DNA of 64,000 nt from positions 5,394,001-5,458,000 of the forward strand of contig NZ_AP022568.1 of NCBI RefSeq assembly GCF_010727605.1. Direction: 5' to 3'. The notes beneath the pieces were generated by a model. It ran no database searches and was not told where the DNA came from. It saw only the letters and a list, made by a program, of their open reading frames with translations. Numbering within the stretch: position 1 is the stretch's first letter; each line of letters opens with the position of its first letter. The stretch comes from Mycobacterium simiae (GTDB taxonomy: Bacteria > Actinomycetota > Actinomycetes > Mycobacteriales > Mycobacteriaceae). This document shows positions 16,529 to 25,776 of the stretch, one piece after another. The position numbers and the translations under genes were made by a program.

Positions 16529-17821
16529 TCAGAGCGGAGGTTCGCCGTTCAGCGCGCGACGCAGCATGTGCATCGCGACCGTGGTCGAGCGCTCCCGGAT
16601 GTCGGAGCGATCACCGGGCAGTCGCAGCGTGCGGGTGTGACTGCGGCCTACGGAGCCGGGCGGGCCCAGTCGCACGGTGAAGCAGACCGTTCCGACCGGC
16701 TTGTCCGGGGTGCCGCCGCCCGGTCCGGCGATGCCGGTGATGGCGACGGCGGTATCGGCGTCGAAGCGCCGGGCCGCGCCCGCCGCCATCGCCTCGGCCA
16801 CCGGTTCGGACACGGCGCCATGCGCTTCGATCAGTGCGGGCTCGACGCCGAGCAATCCGATCTTGGCGTCGTTGGAGTAGCTCACGACGCCACCCATCAC
16901 GTAGCCGGACGAGCCGGGTCGGTCGGTCAGCCGGGCGGCGACCAACCCGGCGGTGCAGGACTCCGCGGTCGCAATCCGGCGGCCGGTCAGTAGGCGGGCA
17001 ACTACGTCGTCGACCTGCGACCCGTCTTCGGAATACAGCTGCTGGCCGAGTCGATCCCGCATCAGCTGCCTCAATCGGGCGTAGGCCTCAGATGCGGGCG
17101 GCTCGTAGCGGGTGACCATTTCAATCTCGCCCCGCCGCAGGCAGGTGGTGATCTCCAGCGCGTCAAATCCCGGTACGGCCTGTTCGGCGTCGCGCAATGT
17201 CTCGGCCAGCCCCGACTCGGGCAGCCCGAACATCCGCAGGGTCTCCTGGCGGTAGATCGTGCGGCCGGCAATCGCCTGCTGAGCGCCAGGGGTCTGGATG
17301 GCCTTGTGCCACATCGGCTGCAGCTCGCGGGGCGGGCCGGGAAGGACGATCACCGTCGGCTTTCCGGGTACCACGACGCCCGGTGCGGTACCGACCGGAT
17401 CGAGTACCTGCGCACCGGCGGGAATCATCGCCTGCTTGCGGTTTGCGGCACGCACCGCCTCGAAGCTCTTCGAATCGAAGTGTGCCATAACCCTTTTGAG
17501 GATGGTGGCGATCTTGTCTTCGACTTCCTTATCCAAGACCAGGTCACGCCCACAGAAGCGGGACACCACCTCGACGGTCATATCGTCTGCCGTGGGCCCC
17601 AGACCACCGCTGGTGACAATCAGATCCACGCCCTGGTCGGCCAGAAAGCGTAGCTGTGCCTCGATGTCGGCGGGCCGGTCGCCGCAGATCGTGATGTGGG
17701 CGAGCTCCACGCCCAGTTCCAGCAGTCGGTCGGCGATCCACGGGCCGTTCCTGTCCTGGACTCGCCCGGTAAGGACCTCGGTTCCGGTGACGACAATGCC
17801 CGCGCGTGCGCTCACCGGCAT
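16529..17821 (-). CDS. cinA: CinA-family competence/damage-inducible protein
   Basis: A 430-residue protein, the same length as M. tuberculosis CinA (Rv1901). The N-terminal MoCF-like domain (about 1-170: [41 protein letters not shown]) hydrolyses ADP-ribose-type nucleotides. The C-terminal PncC domain (from about 270: [43 protein letters not shown]) is a nicotinamide-mononucleotide amidase fold. The chosen ATG ([13 protein letters not shown]) fits; longer frames run into the neighbouring gene. It lies 29 bases downstream of the MTH1187-type gene on the same strand. Confidence 0.92.
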   Translation of the reverse strand: MPVSARAGIVVTGTEVLTGRVQDRNGPWIADRLLELGVELAHITICGDRPADIEAQLRFLADQGVDLIVTSGGLGPTADDMTVEVVSRFCGRDLVLDKEVEDKIATILKRVMAHFDSKSFEAVRAANRKQAMIPAGAQVLDPVGTAPGVVVPGKPTVIVLPGPPRELQPMWHKAIQTPGAQQAIAGRTIYRQETLRMFGLPESGLAETLRDAEQAVPGFDALEITTCLRRGEIEMVTRYEPPASEAYARLRQLMRDRLGQQLYSEDGSQVDDVVARLLTGRRIATAESCTAGLVAARLTDRPGSSGYVMGGVVSYSNDAKIGLLGVEPALIEAHGAVSEPVAEAMAAGAARRFDADTAVAITGIAGPGGGTPDKPVGTVCFTVRLGPPGSVGRSHTRTLRLPGDRSDIRERSTTVAMHMLRRALNGEPPL

Positions 17822-17850
17822 GAGCCTACTGGCGCGAGCCGCTACCGGTG

Positions 17851-18156
17851 TTAACCCTCGGCCAGGTGGCGCTCGACCGTCGCCACCTTCTGCGTGATCG
17901 CGTCTTTGGCACCGGCGCGCGAGTCCACTTTGATGACGGTGCTGACCCGCGGTGCTCGAGCGGCCACCACGTCGACGGCGCGCTGGACGACGCCCATGAC
18001 CTCGTCCCAGGTATCGCCCTCGATGACGGTGAACATTGCGTTCGTTTCGTTCGGCAAACCCGACTCGCGCACCACGCGAATCGCGTCGGCAACGAGCTCG
18101 CTCACGCCATCGCTCACGCCCAGCGGAGTGACAGAAAATGCGACTAGGACAGACAC
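17851..18156 (-). CDS. MTH1187/YkoF-like thiamine-binding protein (Rv1898 type)
   Basis: A 101-residue ferredoxin-like-fold protein of the MTH1187 (UPF0045) family, the counterpart of Rv1898. The N-terminal [13 protein letters not shown] and the central [15 protein letters not shown] are typical. Family members form tetramers and bind thiamine or similar small molecules. The gene precedes cinA on the same strand and is divergent from dtd with 38 bases between starts. Confidence 0.85.
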   Translation of the reverse strand: MSVLVAFSVTPLGVSDGVSELVADAIRVVRESGLPNETNAMFTVIEGDTWDEVMGVVQRAVDVVAARAPRVSTVIKVDSRAGAKDAITQKVATVERHLAEG

Positions 18157-18194
18157 TCGACGAGCCTACCTGTCCGGCCTGGCAGCATCGAGCC

Positions 18195-18626
18195 ATGCGG
18201 GTTCTGGTGCAACGAGTCTCGTCAGCGGCGGTGACGGTCGACGGCCAGCTGGTCGCCGCTATCCGGCCCCAAGGTCAGGGGTTGCTGGCGTTCGTCGGGG
18301 TGACCCATGACGACGACCCCGCCAAGGCGCAGCGCCTTGCCGAAAAGCTGTGGAGGCTACGTATTCTCGCGGATGCGCGCGCCGCCGCGGACGTCGGCGC
18401 ACCGGTCTTGGTGGTGAGCCAATTCACGCTGTACGCCGACACCGCGAAGGGCCGCAGACCCTCCTGGAACGCTGCCGCTCCCGGAGCGGTCGCCGAGCCG
18501 CTGGTTGCCGCGTTCGCCGACGCGTTGCGCGGGTTGGGTGCCGCGGTCGAGACCGGCCTGTTCGGCGCGCACATGCAGGTCGAATTGGTCAACGATGGAC
18601 CGGTAACAGTGCTTTTGGAACTGTGA
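18195..18626 (+). CDS. dtd: D-aminoacyl-tRNA deacylase
   Basis: D-tyrosyl-tRNA(Tyr) deacylase, 143 residues, the length of Rv1897c. It removes D-amino acids mischarged on tRNA and thereby enforces chirality. The start ATG gives [13 protein letters not shown], the conserved first strand. The catalytic SQFTL motif is present ([14 protein letters not shown]) and the Gly-cisPro region is replaced by the usual actinobacterial [11 protein letters not shown] ending. Proximity to aao, which destroys free D-amino acids, fits a D-amino-acid quality-control theme. It is followed after 54 bases by the methyltransferase gene. Confidence 0.92.
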   Translation: MRVLVQRVSSAAVTVDGQLVAAIRPQGQGLLAFVGVTHDDDPAKAQRLAEKLWRLRILADARAAADVGAPVLVVSQFTLYADTAKGRRPSWNAAAPGAVAEPLVAAFADALRGLGAAVETGLFGAHMQVELVNDGPVTVLLEL

Positions 18627-18680
18627 GAGCGCCGCCGCGGGTACCGTGGTGAGGTCGGCGCACACCGGGAGGGGCGATCC

Positions 18681-19592
18681 ATGAGCACTGGGCCCGAATT
18701 CGGCTCGCTGCGTTCCGATGACGACCAATGGGACATCGTCAGCAGCGTCGGATATACGGCCCTGCTGGTGGCCGGTTGGCGTGCCGTGCACGCTCTGAGC
18801 CCCCGGCCGTTGGTCCGAGACGAATACGCAAAGGTTTTCATCGCGGCCGCACAAGACCCGTATTTGGCGAATGCGCTTGCCAATCCCGGAAGCAACGACG
18901 ACGAGACCGCATTTCCGCGGTTGTACGGCGTGCAGACACGATTTTTCGACGATTTCTTCGGCTCCGCGGGTGCGGCCGGTATTCGGCAGGCGGTGATCGT
19001 CGCGGCGGGATTGGACTCCCGGGCCTATCGCCTTGAATGGCCTCCCGGGACAATCGTTTTCGAGATCGACCTGCCAAAGGTACTGGCCTTCAAGGCGCGG
19101 GTGCTGGGCGAGCATGGTGCGGCGCCCCGCGCCGACCGCGTCGAGGTCGCCGCCGACCTGCGCACCGACTGGTCCCGGCCGTTGGAAGCGGCCGGCTTTG
19201 ACACCGAAATGCCCAGTGCCTGGTCGGTGGAGGGAATCTTGCCGTATCTGACCGACGAGGCCCAAAACACGCTATTCACCCGGATCAGTGGGCTCAGTGC
19301 TCCCGGCAGCCGAATCGCTATCGGCGCACTGGGATCGCGACTCGACCATGAGCAGCTCGCCGCGCTGGAGAACGACCATCCCGGTGTCAACATGTCGGGC
19401 AACGTGGACTTTTCCGCCCTGACCTACGAGCCCAAGGGTGACCCCGCCGAGTGGCTGGCCGGGCACGGCTGGTCCGTCGCCCCGGTGCGTACCACGCTGA
19501 ATCTGCAGCAGGGCTATGGTCTGACGCCGCCCGAGGTCGACGTGAAAATCGACAGCTTCATGCACTCGCAGTACATCACCGCGACCCGGTAG
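18681..19592 (+). CDS. Putative SAM-dependent methyltransferase (Rv1896c type)
   Basis: A 303-residue protein of the mycobacterial TIGR00027/DUF-type S-adenosylmethionine methyltransferase family, the same length as Rv1896c. Family hallmarks are [20 protein letters not shown] at the start, the SAM loop [17 protein letters not shown], the acidic [13 protein letters not shown], and [10 protein letters not shown]. Substrates are unknown; relatives are linked to lipid O-methylation. GGGAGGGGCG precedes the ATG. A second family member lies at 30.1 kb. Confidence 0.88.
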   Translation: MSTGPEFGSLRSDDDQWDIVSSVGYTALLVAGWRAVHALSPRPLVRDEYAKVFIAAAQDPYLANALANPGSNDDETAFPRLYGVQTRFFDDFFGSAGAAGIRQAVIVAAGLDSRAYRLEWPPGTIVFEIDLPKVLAFKARVLGEHGAAPRADRVEVAADLRTDWSRPLEAAGFDTEMPSAWSVEGILPYLTDEAQNTLFTRISGLSAPGSRIAIGALGSRLDHEQLAALENDHPGVNMSGNVDFSALTYEPKGDPAEWLAGHGWSVAPVRTTLNLQQGYGLTPPEVDVKIDSFMHSQYITATR

Positions 19593-19603
19593 CGGGAGTC
19601 AAC

Positions 19604-20407
19604 ATGGCCACGATGACGAGACTCTCGCCCGCCGACGCCATTGCCGAGATCGTGGCCAGCTCAGCAGGACCCAGTGTGGGTGCGATCTTCGATCTCGACG
19701 GCACGTTGGTCGACGGCTTCACCGCGGCCGTTCACCTCGGTGAGCGAATCAGGCGCAGGCAGGCCGGGATCGGCGAGGTGCTCGGCGCCTTCGACGCCGC
19801 GCTCCGCTACCGTTTCGGGCGCCTCGAGTTCGAGCACCTCATCGTCCGGGCCGCGAGTTATCTGCGGGGCGAATCGCTGCGTGACCTCGACGAGGTGGGT
19901 GAGCGGTTGTTCGTCGAACGTGTTGCCGTGCGGATGTATTCGCACATGCGCGACATCGTCGAAGCACATCAGCAACGCGGCCACACCGTGGTGCTGAGTT
20001 CGTCGGCGCTGTCCATGCAGGTGCTGCCGGTCGCGCGTTTTCTGGGCATTCGCAACGTGCAATGCAACCATTTCGAACTCGACGAGCGCGGACGGCTGAC
20101 CGGCGATATCGTCAGGCCGATCGTCTGGGGCACATCCAAAGCATCTGCCGTACAACAGTTCTGCATCGACAACGGCGTCGCGCTGCAGCGCAGTTATTTT
20201 TACGCCGACGGCGACGAGGATGCCGCGGCCATGTCGGTGGTGGGTTTTCCGCGACCGGTCAACCCGCGTTCGGGCCTGGCCGCCGCGGCGGCGGTGCACG
20301 GCTGGCCGGTGATGTGCCTGGCGTCGGTGCGTCGCCGCCGGCCGAGGCGGGCCCTGCGCTACCTGGCGAACCACGTTCGCCGCGACGCCCGCCGGGACGC
20401 CGACTAG
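19604..20407 (+). CDS. HAD-IB-family phosphatase (SerB-like)
   Basis: A 267-residue haloacid-dehalogenase phosphohydrolase of subfamily IB. The nucleophile motif is GAIFDLDGTLVDGF, motif II is VVLSSSALS with a cap domain before it, the lysine is in WGTSKASAV, and motif IV is YADGDEDAAAM. Relatives dephosphorylate phosphoserine or lysophospholipids, and some mycobacterial ones are fused to PlsC acyltransferases, which this one is not. It is 11 bases after the methyltransferase with a GGGAG site, so they are co-transcribed. It is not in the M. tuberculosis Rv1895-Rv1896c gap. The basic C-terminus (VRRRRPRRALRYL) may touch membrane. Confidence 0.8.
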   Translation: MATMTRLSPADAIAEIVASSAGPSVGAIFDLDGTLVDGFTAAVHLGERIRRRQAGIGEVLGAFDAALRYRFGRLEFEHLIVRAASYLRGESLRDLDEVGERLFVERVAVRMYSHMRDIVEAHQQRGHTVVLSSSALSMQVLPVARFLGIRNVQCNHFELDERGRLTGDIVRPIVWGTSKASAVQQFCIDNGVALQRSYFYADGDEDAAAMSVVGFPRPVNPRSGLAAAAAVHGWPVMCLASVRRRRPRRALRYLANHVRRDARRDAD

Positions 20408-21429
20408 GGCGTCAGCAGCACCTTGACATCGTCGCCGGACCGTGCCTGCGCGGTGGCATAGCCCTTGGCCGCTTCGTGCAACGGCAACGACGTGGTGAAG
20501 ATGCCGTCGACGTTGAGCCGCCCGGACTGCAACAGCGGAATCAGCTCGGGCCAGGTGCGCTGCACCGGCGCCGTGGTCATCCGCAGGGTAATGCTGCGAA
20601 TCAAGCAACCCAGTGCGTTGAGCGGAAACGGGTTCAAGTCGTGCACCCCGACCACCGAAACGGTGCCGCCAGGCCGTACTGCGTTGAGCGCATCCGTCAG
20701 CGAGGCGTCCGTGGCGACTGCGTCGATCACGGCGTCGGCGCCGCGGCCGCCGGTCGCGGCCAGGATCGCCTCTACCGCCGGCGCTTTGATCGGCGCGGCC
20801 CCCCATCCCGCGGCGCGGTGCAACCGGCCGTCCACCTGGTCAACAGCGAAAACTGTTGCAGCGCCTTGAAACAGAGCGCTACGCAGGGCACACAAACCGA
20901 CCGCGCCCAGACCGAACACCGCCACGGTTCCACCCAGCGGAATGTCGGCGCGCTGGGCCGCCGCCCAGCCGGTGGGCAGGTTGTCGGTGAGCAGCAGGGC
21001 CTGCTCGGTGGTGATCCCCTCGGGCACCTTCAACAGCTGGAAATCCGCGGCCGGGACGGCGAGCAGGTCGGCCTGCGCGCCGCCGAGCAGGCCGCCACCG
21101 AAGATCTGAAAGCCGGCGTAACACAGGACCGGATCGCGGGTGGCGCATCCCGGGCAACTGCCGCATCCGGTCACCGACGACACCATCACCTGATCTCCGG
21201 GTTGGACCGTGCGTACGTCGGGGCCGACGTCCACGACCGTTCCGATTGCTTCGTGCCCCAACGCGATCGGGTCGGGCATCGGGAAGTCGGCTTCGTAGAA
21301 ATGCAGATCGGATCCGCAGATGCCGGCGGCGGCGACTTCGACGATCGCTCCGCCGACACCGGGCACGGCCGGATCCGGGCGGGTGTCGATCCGGATATTG
21401 CGGGGGCCGTCGACGACTACCGTACGCAT
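20404..21429 (-). CDS. Zinc-dependent alcohol dehydrogenase-like (Rv1895 type)
   Basis: A 341-residue zinc medium-chain dehydrogenase. The catalytic zinc ligands are in AAGICGSDLHFYE and the LGHEAIG segment. The structural zinc cluster is GCGSCPGCATRDPVLC (four cysteines), and the NAD(P) loop is VFGLGAVGLCAL. It should interconvert an alcohol and an aldehyde or ketone. Position and orientation match Rv1895. It overlaps the convergent HAD phosphatase by 4 bases. Confidence 0.87.
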   Translation of the reverse strand: MRTVVVDGPRNIRIDTRPDPAVPGVGGAIVEVAAAGICGSDLHFYEADFPMPDPIALGHEAIGTVVDVGPDVRTVQPGDQVMVSSVTGCGSCPGCATRDPVLCYAGFQIFGGGLLGGAQADLLAVPAADFQLLKVPEGITTEQALLLTDNLPTGWAAAQRADIPLGGTVAVFGLGAVGLCALRSALFQGAATVFAVDQVDGRLHRAAGWGAAPIKAPAVEAILAATGGRGADAVIDAVATDASLTDALNAVRPGGTVSVVGVHDLNPFPLNALGCLIRSITLRMTTAPVQRTWPELIPLLQSGRLNVDGIFTTSLPLHEAAKGYATAQARSGDDVKVLLTP

Positions 21430-21450
21430 GGCGGGGTGCTCACTTCCTGA

Positions 21451-23385
21451 CTACGAATTACGGTGCCGCACAACTAATTGGGACCAGTCCGGCTCACGGA
21501 CCGCGGCCCAGTACTCGTTGAGCCGCCACGGGCTGACGGTGTGGATTTCCCCGTCTGCGTTCTTGAAGTAGGAGTGCTTGACCGCGGGGTGTGACCACAC
21601 CATTTTCTTGATCTGTTGCTGCGTTCGCCGATGCCAATCTTTGGCCGCCTCGGCCGTGGATTCGATCGAGTGCACGCCGGGTTCGGCCAGCCGCTTCAGG
21701 CACTGATCGATGTAGCGCATCTGCAGCTCGGACTGGAAGATCAGGCTGCCGCCGTGGGCGAGGTGGGTCCCGGGCCCGTAGATGATGAAGAAGTTGGGGA
21801 AGTCTGGAACCATGATGCCCAGGTAGGCGTACGGTCGGCTCCCCCACATTTCGTGCAGGTCAATTCCGTTGCGGCCGACCACTTTCAGCGGCCACAGCAC
21901 GTCAGTGTGTCGGAATCCGGTGGCGTAGACGAGGACGTCGGCGTCGTGCGCGACGCCGTCGTCGGTCACCACTGCGTGCGCCGTGATCTTCCGGATCGGG
22001 GTGCGGACGAGGTCGACGTTGTCACGCTGCAGCGTTTGTAGCCAGCTGCCGTTGTCCTGCAGGGTCCGTTTGCCGCAGGCGGGATAGTCGGGCATCACCT
22101 TGGCCAACAGCTCCTCGTCGTCGCCGACCTGGCTGGTGATCCATTGCGAGAACATCATTGCCGCGGCGGCGTTGATGTCGCTGACCGCCGCCTGTTGATC
22201 GGCATAGTTGGGGTCGGCCTCCGCCGCGTCCAGACCCTTGTCCGAGCCGGGCCACAGGACCAGAAAGCGGTACCAACGTCCGTAGCACGGCAGGTGCCGC
22301 ATTGCCCAACGCACGCCGTCGCCGACCTGGTCGTGGTACATCGCGTTCGGGAACATCCACTGCGCGGTCCGCTGGAACACGGTCAGCTGCGCGACGTCGC
22401 CGGCGATTGCCGGCGCGATCTGAAAGCCGCTGGCGCCGGCACCGATGAGTGCAACCCGCTTACCGCTAATGTCGACCGAATGATCCCAGGCGGCGGAGTG
22501 GAACGATGGGCCGGCGAAGCTTGCTGCACCGTCGAATTCGGGGATCTGCGGTCGGTTGAGCTGGCCGACGGCGGTGATCAGGGCTCGTGCCCGTAGTTCG
22601 GTGATCTGCCCGTCGGCGCCACGCACCGCGACGGCCCAGGTGCCGTCGTCGTCGTCCCATTCGGCGGCCAAAACCTCGGTTTTCCAACGGATGTGCTCGG
22701 TCAAGTCGTGTTTTTTCATCACGTCGGTGAAGTAGCGCTGCAGCTCATCGCGCTCGGCGAAGAAATGAGACCAGTCGTTGTTCGGTTCGAAGCTGTAGCA
22801 ATAGAAGTGGTTCGCCACATCGACGCGGGCCCCGGGATAGCTGTTCTCCCACCAGGTTCCGCCTGGGCCGGCGTTCTTTTCGACGATCGTGAACGGGATG
22901 TTGGCCTGTTTGAGCCGAATGCCGGCCAGCAGACCGGATTCGCCGCATCCGACAACGAGCACCGGGAGGTCGGCCGCCTGCTCGGCGGGTATCGGCGCCG
23001 GCCGGCGGGGGTCGAGGCCGTCCAGGTCGAGTTCTTCGGAGACCAGCGGCAGGTAGTCGTCGGGCACGTGTTCGCAGGCCGCCCAGTCCAGCATTTCCCG
23101 GATCAGGTCCGAGCTCAGGGGTGCGGGCTCGGGGCAGCCACGGTCGCGGTAGTCGGTGATCACGGTGAGCGCCTCGGCGCGGGCGCGGGCCTTGTCCTCT
23201 TCGGACATGAACCCTTGCACCTCGTTGAGGAAGATGCCCATTTGCTTGTACTCACGGATGAAGCGCGGGTCGCCGGTGATGTGCACGAGCGACAGCAGCA
23301 GCGTCGGGATGCTGAGGTCCTCCAGCGCCATCGCGATTTCCGGGGTCGGCGTGGTGAAAGGGCGGCCGGAGTAGGGGCTGCGCAT
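21451..23385 (-). CDS. Flavin-containing (Baeyer-Villiger-type) monooxygenase
   Basis: A 644-residue class B flavoprotein monooxygenase. An N-terminal extension of about 140 residues precedes the FAD motif VVGCGESGLLAGIRL and ENSYPGARVD. The Baeyer-Villiger fingerprint appears as FAGPSFHSAAWD (FxGxxxHxxxW, with D where P is usual), and the NADPH motif is LIGAGASGFQIAP. It should insert oxygen into ketones or oxidise heteroatoms; EthA-like prodrug activation belongs to this class. An AAGGAT site precedes the ATG. The gene is an insertion relative to M. tuberculosis Rv1894c-Rv1895. Confidence 0.87.
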   Translation of the reverse strand: MRSPYSGRPFTTPTPEIAMALEDLSIPTLLLSLVHITGDPRFIREYKQMGIFLNEVQGFMSEEDKARARAEALTVITDYRDRGCPEPAPLSSDLIREMLDWAACEHVPDDYLPLVSEELDLDGLDPRRPAPIPAEQAADLPVLVVGCGESGLLAGIRLKQANIPFTIVEKNAGPGGTWWENSYPGARVDVANHFYCYSFEPNNDWSHFFAERDELQRYFTDVMKKHDLTEHIRWKTEVLAAEWDDDDGTWAVAVRGADGQITELRARALITAVGQLNRPQIPEFDGAASFAGPSFHSAAWDHSVDISGKRVALIGAGASGFQIAPAIAGDVAQLTVFQRTAQWMFPNAMYHDQVGDGVRWAMRHLPCYGRWYRFLVLWPGSDKGLDAAEADPNYADQQAAVSDINAAAAMMFSQWITSQVGDDEELLAKVMPDYPACGKRTLQDNGSWLQTLQRDNVDLVRTPIRKITAHAVVTDDGVAHDADVLVYATGFRHTDVLWPLKVVGRNGIDLHEMWGSRPYAYLGIMVPDFPNFFIIYGPGTHLAHGGSLIFQSELQMRYIDQCLKRLAEPGVHSIESTAEAAKDWHRRTQQQIKKMVWSHPAVKHSYFKNADGEIHTVSPWRLNEYWAAVREPDWSQLVVRHRNS

Positions 23386-23475
23386 CGAGCCGATCCTTTC
23401 GACGGGGAAAGCCGATTACGCTACTTGCCGTTTCGTAATTGGCAGCACTACGCTACCCGCTGCCGACTGGGCCGA

Positions 23476-24831
23476 TCAAGGGCCGTCATCGCATAGCAAC
23501 GTCTCTGGGTGATGAAACGTGTTGGTGCGCGGTTGACCTCGCTCCTGGTGTGGCGGAGGGATCCATTCGATGTCGCCGTTGGTGCGTTTGCGGGTCGTCC
23601 AACCGCCGGGCTTTATCAGCCGATGGTGTGGCCCGCACGCGAACGTCAGGTTGTCCATGCCGGTTGTCCGGCAGACGGCGTAATCGTCGACATGGTGAAC
23701 TTCGCAGAGATACCCGGGGACCTCGCAGCCGGGCGCCGAACAACCACGGTCCTTGGCGTGCAGGACAATTCGTTGTCCCGGTGAGGCCAGCCGTTTGGTG
23801 TGATAGAGGCCGATCGCGCGGCCGTCGTCGAAGATCGTTAGGTAGTGGTGCGCGTGGCGGGCCATCCGGATGACATCGCTCATGGGCAGCAGCGTGCCGC
23901 CCGCCGTTAGCGCCTTGCCGCTGGAGGATTCCAATTCGCGCAGCGTGGTGCTCACGATAATGGTTGCCAGAAGCCCGTTGTGCTGGCCGAGTTCCCCGCT
24001 AGCCAGCACCGCGCGCAGCGCGGCGTTGAGCCCGTCGTGGTTGCGTTGGCTCGTCGAGCGGGAGTCCCGTCCGATTGCCTCCTCCCCCGGCGCGCCGTCG
24101 ACGATGGGCGCGAGGTCCTCGGGATTGCACATCCCGGGCGCGGCCAACTTCGCGAGCACCGCCTCCAACGTGGCGCGCGCTTCCGGGGTGATCCAGCCGC
24201 AGAGCCGCGACATCCCGTCGATGTCCTGCTTGCCCAATGTCAATCCGCGCCGGCGGGCGCGATCCGTGTCGGTGAAGATGCCGTCCGGGTTGAGGCAACA
24301 GGCCAGTCGGTCCGCCAGCTTGCGCAACTGCTCCGGGCGGAACTCGGTGCCGCGTTGCGCCAATTGCCGTTCGGCGATGGCCTGTGTTTCCACGTCCACC
24401 CAGGACGGCAACGCAGCGAAGAACTGGCGAATCACCGCGATCTGGCCGGTTCCGATGGCGCCCTCGCGTTGGGCGGCCGCGGTGGCCGCCAACCGTGGTT
24501 CCAACGGCTCACCGGTGAGCGCTTGGCGTGGCCCCAGGTCGTCGGCCTCGGCGATTCGTCGTGCCGACTCGGCCCGGCTGATGCTCAGACGATCGGACAA
24601 GGCGTGGGTGAGTTTCCCGCCGAGTTCGTCGGAGGTGGCCTGCCGGGCGAGTTGGTTGATCATCTGGTGACCGGGCACGTGGAGTTTGCGTGTCTCGCGT
24701 TCGATCGCTTCGAGCAGGCCGAGGAGTTCCGGATTCGTCATCGACTCGTAGGAGTGCTGCTGGACACGGGAGACCGCCGCGCGCAACGCGTCGTAGTCCT
24801 GCTCGATCTGCTCCCGGCTCGCCAGGGTCAT
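23476..24831 (-). CDS. HNH endonuclease, DUF222/13E12-repeat family
   Basis: A 451-residue protein of the mycobacterial REP13E12 family: a long helical DUF222 domain (about 1-320, with the [19 protein letters not shown] segment) followed by an HNH nuclease domain. The nuclease core is [12 protein letters not shown], then [10 protein letters not shown] and a final [13 protein letters not shown], so both zinc cysteines and the catalytic histidines are present. In M. tuberculosis these repeats occur in several copies and one is used by a prophage for integration. The start overlaps the small upstream gene by ATGA. The copy looks intact. Confidence 0.88.
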   Translation of the reverse strand: MTLASREQIEQDYDALRAAVSRVQQHSYESMTNPELLGLLEAIERETRKLHVPGHQMINQLARQATSDELGGKLTHALSDRLSISRAESARRIAEADDLGPRQALTGEPLEPRLAATAAAQREGAIGTGQIAVIRQFFAALPSWVDVETQAIAERQLAQRGTEFRPEQLRKLADRLACCLNPDGIFTDTDRARRRGLTLGKQDIDGMSRLCGWITPEARATLEAVLAKLAAPGMCNPEDLAPIVDGAPGEEAIGRDSRSTSQRNHDGLNAALRAVLASGELGQHNGLLATIIVSTTLRELESSSGKALTAGGTLLPMSDVIRMARHAHHYLTIFDDGRAIGLYHTKRLASPGQRIVLHAKDRGCSAPGCEVPGYLCEVHHVDDYAVCRTTGMDNLTFACGPHHRLIKPGGWTTRKRTNGDIEWIPPPHQERGQPRTNTFHHPETLLCDDGP

Positions 24832-25037
24832 GGCCGGCGCTCTCGATGAGTGAATGGGCTGGTCAACTCATCACGAAGCGCGTCGAGTTGACCCGCAATT
24901 AGTACATAACGTTCGAGGACGGCGCGCAGCTCCGCGAGAGTCGGCGTGTCACCGGGCAGGGCGGCGTGACAATCGTCCGCCGCGTCGACCGCGTCGAGAA
25001 TTTGACCTAGCCAGGCCAAGCTAGCTGTCGAACGCAT
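24828..25037 (-). CDS. Small hypothetical protein preceding the HNH gene
   Basis: A 69-residue, mainly helical and acidic protein ([20 protein letters not shown], then [17 protein letters not shown]). Its stop overlaps the HNH start codon by one base, so the two are translationally coupled. Comparable small frames precede some other 13E12 elements, but I do not recognise a function. The ATG is chosen to give a compact protein; there is no good ribosome site, and an upstream GTG is possible. No signal or membrane segment is present. Confidence 0.55.
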   Translation of the reverse strand: MRSTASLAWLGQILDAVDAADDCHAALPGDTPTLAELRAVLERYVLIAGQLDALRDELTSPFTHRERRP

Positions 25038-25193
25038 GTTCGAAGGATAAACCCGGAGACTGACAAGTTTGCCGCCCGATAAACCCCTGAAACGTAAGTG
25101 GCGCAAGTGATTTTGTGGCTACCGTGGCTTTTCGTGGCCGCTGCGAAACAATGGGTACCGTGCCGAACCCGATTGACGGGAGGTGCAAACCTC

Positions 25194-25658
25194 ATGGGCG
25201 CGTTGCTCACGGCCTGCAGCGGATTCCTGTTCGCGATCTTGTGGATGGACTTGATATTCGACGTGCAGGTGCTGCGCCACCGGTCCGCCGATGACGAATT
25301 GCCCGAGCCGGTCCTGGCCTCCGTCGCCGGCTATTACCACCGCGCGACCACCTCGTCGCGACCGATGAGCCGGCTGGTTGCGCTCGTCATGTTGACTCTG
25401 TTGGCCGCGTTGGGATTTCAATCAACCCGCGCGGAAGATCCCGGCTGGCTGTTGCTGCTGTCGGCGGGTCTCGCCGGCATCCCGACAATGCTGGCGTTGA
25501 CGCAGACCGTGCCCGACGCAATCCGGCTGGGCCACCGCAGCGACAGTGCGCGCGAACAGAGTCGGCTGGCGCGATCGGTGTGCCGCGACCACCTCATCTG
25601 CGCCGGCTGCATGTTCGTCTTCCTCATGCTGTGGTTAGGCCGGGCCCTGGCGGCGTGA
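25194..25658 (+). CDS. Conserved membrane protein
   Basis: A 154-residue integral membrane protein with about four hydrophobic segments (GALLTACSGFLFAILWMDLI, LVALVMLTLLAALGF, LLLLSAGLAGIPTMLAL, ICAGCMFVFLMLWLGRALA). The segment between the first two carries charged residues and an SRPMSRL motif. The ATG before GALLTACSG is preceded by GGGAGG, and the longer in-frame alternative is not needed. I do not recognise a function. It sits between the 13E12 element and the Rv1894c-like gene. Confidence 0.65.
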   Translation: MGALLTACSGFLFAILWMDLIFDVQVLRHRSADDELPEPVLASVAGYYHRATTSSRPMSRLVALVMLTLLAALGFQSTRAEDPGWLLLLSAGLAGIPTMLALTQTVPDAIRLGHRSDSAREQSRLARSVCRDHLICAGCMFVFLMLWLGRALAA

Positions 25659-25736
25659 CCGACTCGCGGCGACACGTCGTAGTCGCGGCGGGCTAGTCGG
25701 GGGCCCCTGGCCACGTCATCGCAGCAAGTATTAAAC

Positions 25737-25750
25737 TAGAACACGTTCCA
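25737..25750. promoter_or_regulatory. Perfect KstR-type operator
   Basis: TAGAACACGTTCCA fits the published KstR consensus TNNAACNNGTTNNA at every fixed position. It overlaps the likely -10 element TAAACT (25732-25737) and ends 26 bases before the nitronate monooxygenase ATG, a good place for repression. I recall Rv1894c as a KstR-regulon member in M. tuberculosis, which agrees. Confidence 0.78.
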
Positions 25751-25776
25751 ATTCGGCGAGCATCCCAGGAGTTGTA

